DNA of 9,336 nt from Acidobacteriota bacterium. Its GTDB lineage: Bacteria; Acidobacteriota; Terriglobia; Terriglobales; Acidobacteriaceae. The notes below the pieces were generated by a model that did no database searches, was not told the DNA's origin, and saw nothing but the letters and a program-made list of their open reading frames with translations. Where the stretch lies: assembly GCA_021810175.1 (NCBI GenBank), contig JAJZJJ010000071.1, forward strand, positions 1 through 9,336, in the 5' to 3' direction. Numbering within the stretch: position 1 is the stretch's first letter; every line of letters starts with the position of its first letter. The translations under genes and the position numbers were made by a program. Positions 7,766-9,336 of this stretch are shown piece by piece.

Positions 7766-8499
7766 CCGCGCACCCCGACGACGAAAGCGGCGGCTTTGGT
7801 GGCGCGCTGATGCTGGCCGCTCAGGCTGGTGTGGAAACCAGCGTTCTCTGCTTCACGGATGGACAGGCCGCCCATTTCCGCGGCGAAGTCGCGGTGGGCG
7901 AAGACCTGGGCCAGGTACGCCGTGCCGAGATGGCCTCCGCCTGCCGGGTCCTCGGGGTCACCCATCACGAGGTTCTGCATTTTCCCGACGGCCAGCTTGC
8001 CCGGCAGAACTTCCAGCAGATGGCCGGTATCGTGGTTGCGCATATCCGCCGCTTTCGTCCGCACGTTGTACTCACCTTCGGGGGCGATGGCGCGGTCAAT
8101 CTCCATCGCGATCACACCATGATCTCGGTTGTTACCACCGCCGCCTTTCACTGGTCGTATCGCGAAGACATGTTTGCCGAAACGGGCCTCGCTCCCTGGA
8201 CTCCGCAAAAGCTCTACTACACCAGCACGCCCTTTGTCTCCGTGCGCAATCACCCGGAGCTGGCCGGCTCCCCAACCGGACCCTGGTCGCTCTCGCTCGA
8301 TCTCGGCGAGACTCTTGGCCAGCGCAAGGTCGAAGCCTTTGCGCAGCACCGAAGCCAGCAGGGCGTGCTCCAGCGCGTCGGACCGGACCGCATTCGCCAC
8401 ATGCACGTCGAACGCTATCTGCTCGCCGCCAGGCGTGGCCAGACTTCGGTAACCGATGATAAGTCCATGTTCGCGGGCATCGAGGACCGCGAAGAGTAG
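7741..8499 (+). CDS. PIG-L/LmbE-family zinc-dependent deacetylase
   Basis: This family removes acetyl groups from N-acetylglucosamine-type sugars; members include MshB (mycothiol), BshB (bacillithiol) and PIG-L (GPI anchors). The product is 252 residues, normal for the family. The N-terminus VTAHPDDESGG carries the metal and catalytic residues His11, Asp13, Asp14. GQVRRAEMASACRVLGV is the usual helix after the first strands, and NLHRDHTM supplies His122 and His125, of which the latter should be the third metal ligand. There is no signal peptide or membrane segment, so it is cytoplasmic. It starts with TTG inside the end of rnhB (25-base overlap) behind a good Shine-Dalgarno, pointing to coupled translation. 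The substrate cannot be read from the sequence: bacillithiol synthesis is a plausible guess, but no bshA or bshC neighbour is visible. A link to cellulose modification has no support beyond nearness. Confidence 0.92.
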   Translation: MSYRLLCVTAHPDDESGGFGGALMLAAQAGVETSVLCFTDGQAAHFRGEVAVGEDLGQVRRAEMASACRVLGVTHHEVLHFPDGQLARQNFQQMAGIVVAHIRRFRPHVVLTFGGDGAVNLHRDHTMISVVTTAAFHWSYREDMFAETGLAPWTPQKLYYTSTPFVSVRNHPELAGSPTGPWSLSLDLGETLGQRKVEAFAQHRSQQGVLQRVGPDRIRHMHVERYLLAARRGQTSVTDDKSMFAGIEDREE

Positions 8500-8573
8500 A
8501 CTTTTAGGTTTGCCGGGCGGTTGCGGACATGGTGCCGCCGCGGCCTCCGGCAGCGCATTTCCCTGAGCCGCTC

Positions 8574-9336
8574 ATGAACGAACAGGTCATTCGCACAAAA
8601 CTCTACGGCTTTACGCTTCTCAATCATCCGCGCCTGAACAAGGGCACCGCATTTACCGCGGAGGAGCGCGACGCCTTCGATCTGCACGGTCTGTTGCCGC
8701 CGCATATCGGCACGCTGGAAGAGCAGATCCAGCGCCGCAAGAGCATTTTCGACAGCCAGGCCACGCCTTTCGCCAAATACTCCTTCATGCGAGATCTGCA
8801 GGACATTAATGAGACGCTCTTCTACGCTCTCATTGCCCGCTATATTCGCGAAATGATGCCCATCGTCTACACCCCCACAGTGGGTGAGGGCTGCCAGCGC
8901 TTCAGCGAAATCTGGCGTCGCCCGCGCGGGCTCTTCCTCAGCTATCCCAATCAGGAGCGTATCGAGCGAATCCTTGCCCACAAGCGCTACGACAACGTGA
9001 AGTGTATCGTCGTCAGCGATGGCGAGCGCATCCTCGGCCTTGGCGATCAGGGCGCCGGAGGGATGGGGATTCCTATCGGGAAAATGGCACTGTATACCGC
9101 TCTCGGCGGCATTCATCACGCAGAGTGCCTACCCGTTCTGCTCGACGTTGGCACCGATAACGAGGGCCTGCTGGCCAACCCTATCTACATCGGCTGGCGT
9201 CACCGCCGGGTCCGCGGCAAGGAGTATGACGCCTTCATTGAGACCTTCGTTGCGGCGGTCGAAAAGCGCTGGCCTCATGTGTTGCTCCAGTGGGAGGACT
9301 TCGCCGGTTCCAACGCCGCATGTTCAGGTTGCTCTT
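8574..9336 (+). CDS. maeA: NAD-type malic enzyme, N-terminal part (3' end outside window)
   Basis: Malic enzyme oxidatively decarboxylates malate to pyruvate and CO2 with a divalent metal and NAD(P). About 254 residues are visible, roughly 45% of the 565-residue E. coli MaeA. The match is close: LNKGTAFTAEERDAF, NETLFYALIARYI, MMPIVYTPTVGEGCQRFSE with the expected catalytic Tyr99, SDGERILGLGDQGAGGMGIPIGK with the expected catalytic Lys170, LPVLLDVGTDN, and LLQWEDFAGSNA with metal ligands Glu241 and Asp242. The NAD-binding Rossmann domain and the third metal ligand lie beyond the right edge. ATG 8574 fits the family N-terminus; another in-frame ATG at 8529 would add 15 Pro-rich residues, and neither start has a strong ribosome site. 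In the last bases the frame departs from the family pattern (Asn-Ala-x-x-Leu-Leu is expected, AACSGCS is read), so a frameshift near 9318-9322 is possible. Confidence 0.94.
   Translation, partial: MNEQVIRTKLYGFTLLNHPRLNKGTAFTAEERDAFDLHGLLPPHIGTLEEQIQRRKSIFDSQATPFAKYSFMRDLQDINETLFYALIARYIREMMPIVYTPTVGEGCQRFSEIWRRPRGLFLSYPNQERIERILAHKRYDNVKCIVVSDGERILGLGDQGAGGMGIPIGKMALYTALGGIHHAECLPVLLDVGTDNEGLLANPIYIGWRHRRVRGKEYDAFIETFVAAVEKRWPHVLLQWEDFAGSNAACSGCS

Noticed and set aside
7596..8459. Plus-strand open frame (287 codons) overlapping rnhB and the PIG-L gene
   Set aside because: Arg/Pro/Ser-rich shadow in another frame; the two overlapped genes carry all the conserved motifs.
8512..8551. GC-rich inverted repeats (GGCGG/CCGCC and GCCGG/CCGGC) between the PIG-L gene and malic enzyme
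   Set aside because: Could fold, but there is no T-tract and such pairings are common at this GC content; not called as terminator or riboswitch.
8415..9119. Antisense open frame (about 234 codons) opposite the PIG-L end and malic enzyme
   Set aside because: The + strand here encodes clear malic-enzyme motifs; the antisense product resembles no family.

Overview
The window reads as one strand of a GC-rich bacterial chromosome: every supported gene lies on the + strand. It begins inside a cellulose-synthesis operon (bcsB, bcsZ, bcsC) and continues into three housekeeping-type genes: RNase HII (rnhB), a PIG-L/LmbE-family deacetylase, and an NAD-type malic enzyme cut by the right edge. The protein character, gene mix and GC richness suggest an acidobacterium of the Terriglobia type, but this is inference from impression, not a marker gene. 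What is firm is a Gram-negative envelope, because BcsC is an outer-membrane porin and BcsZ a periplasmic enzyme.

Positions 2-688 hold the end of bcsB. bcsZ (693-1841) starts 4 bases after the bcsB stop with a TTG codon behind a good Shine-Dalgarno. bcsC (1829-6889) overlaps the end of bcsZ by 13 bases. This is the B-Z-C order of the enterobacterial bcsABZC operon; bcsA is expected just upstream, outside the window. The proteins form one export route: BcsB anchors at the inner membrane beside the BcsA synthase, BcsZ trims glucan in the periplasm, and the BcsC TPR arm and barrel carry the polymer across the outer membrane.

The most unusual protein here is BcsC. At about 1686 residues it is far longer than the 1157-residue E. 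coli protein. Much of the excess is a linker of about 375 residues, rich in Pro, Gln, Gly and Ser, between the TPR domain and the barrel. The linker holds a strongly basic 52-residue patch and a Pro/Gln/Tyr tract. The TPR domain also contains a long super-repeat of about 112 residues.

After a 99-base gap with no convincing terminator come rnhB (6989-7765) and the PIG-L gene (7741-8499). These overlap by 25 bases, and the second starts with TTG behind a strong Shine-Dalgarno, so they are probably translationally coupled. After a 74-base gap the malic enzyme (8574 to the right edge) matches its family closely until the last dozen or so bases, where the frame appears to slip.

I saw no mobile element, tRNA, rRNA, CRISPR array or phage gene. 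No wholly new system is evident; the notable points are the BcsC architecture and the anomaly at the right edge.
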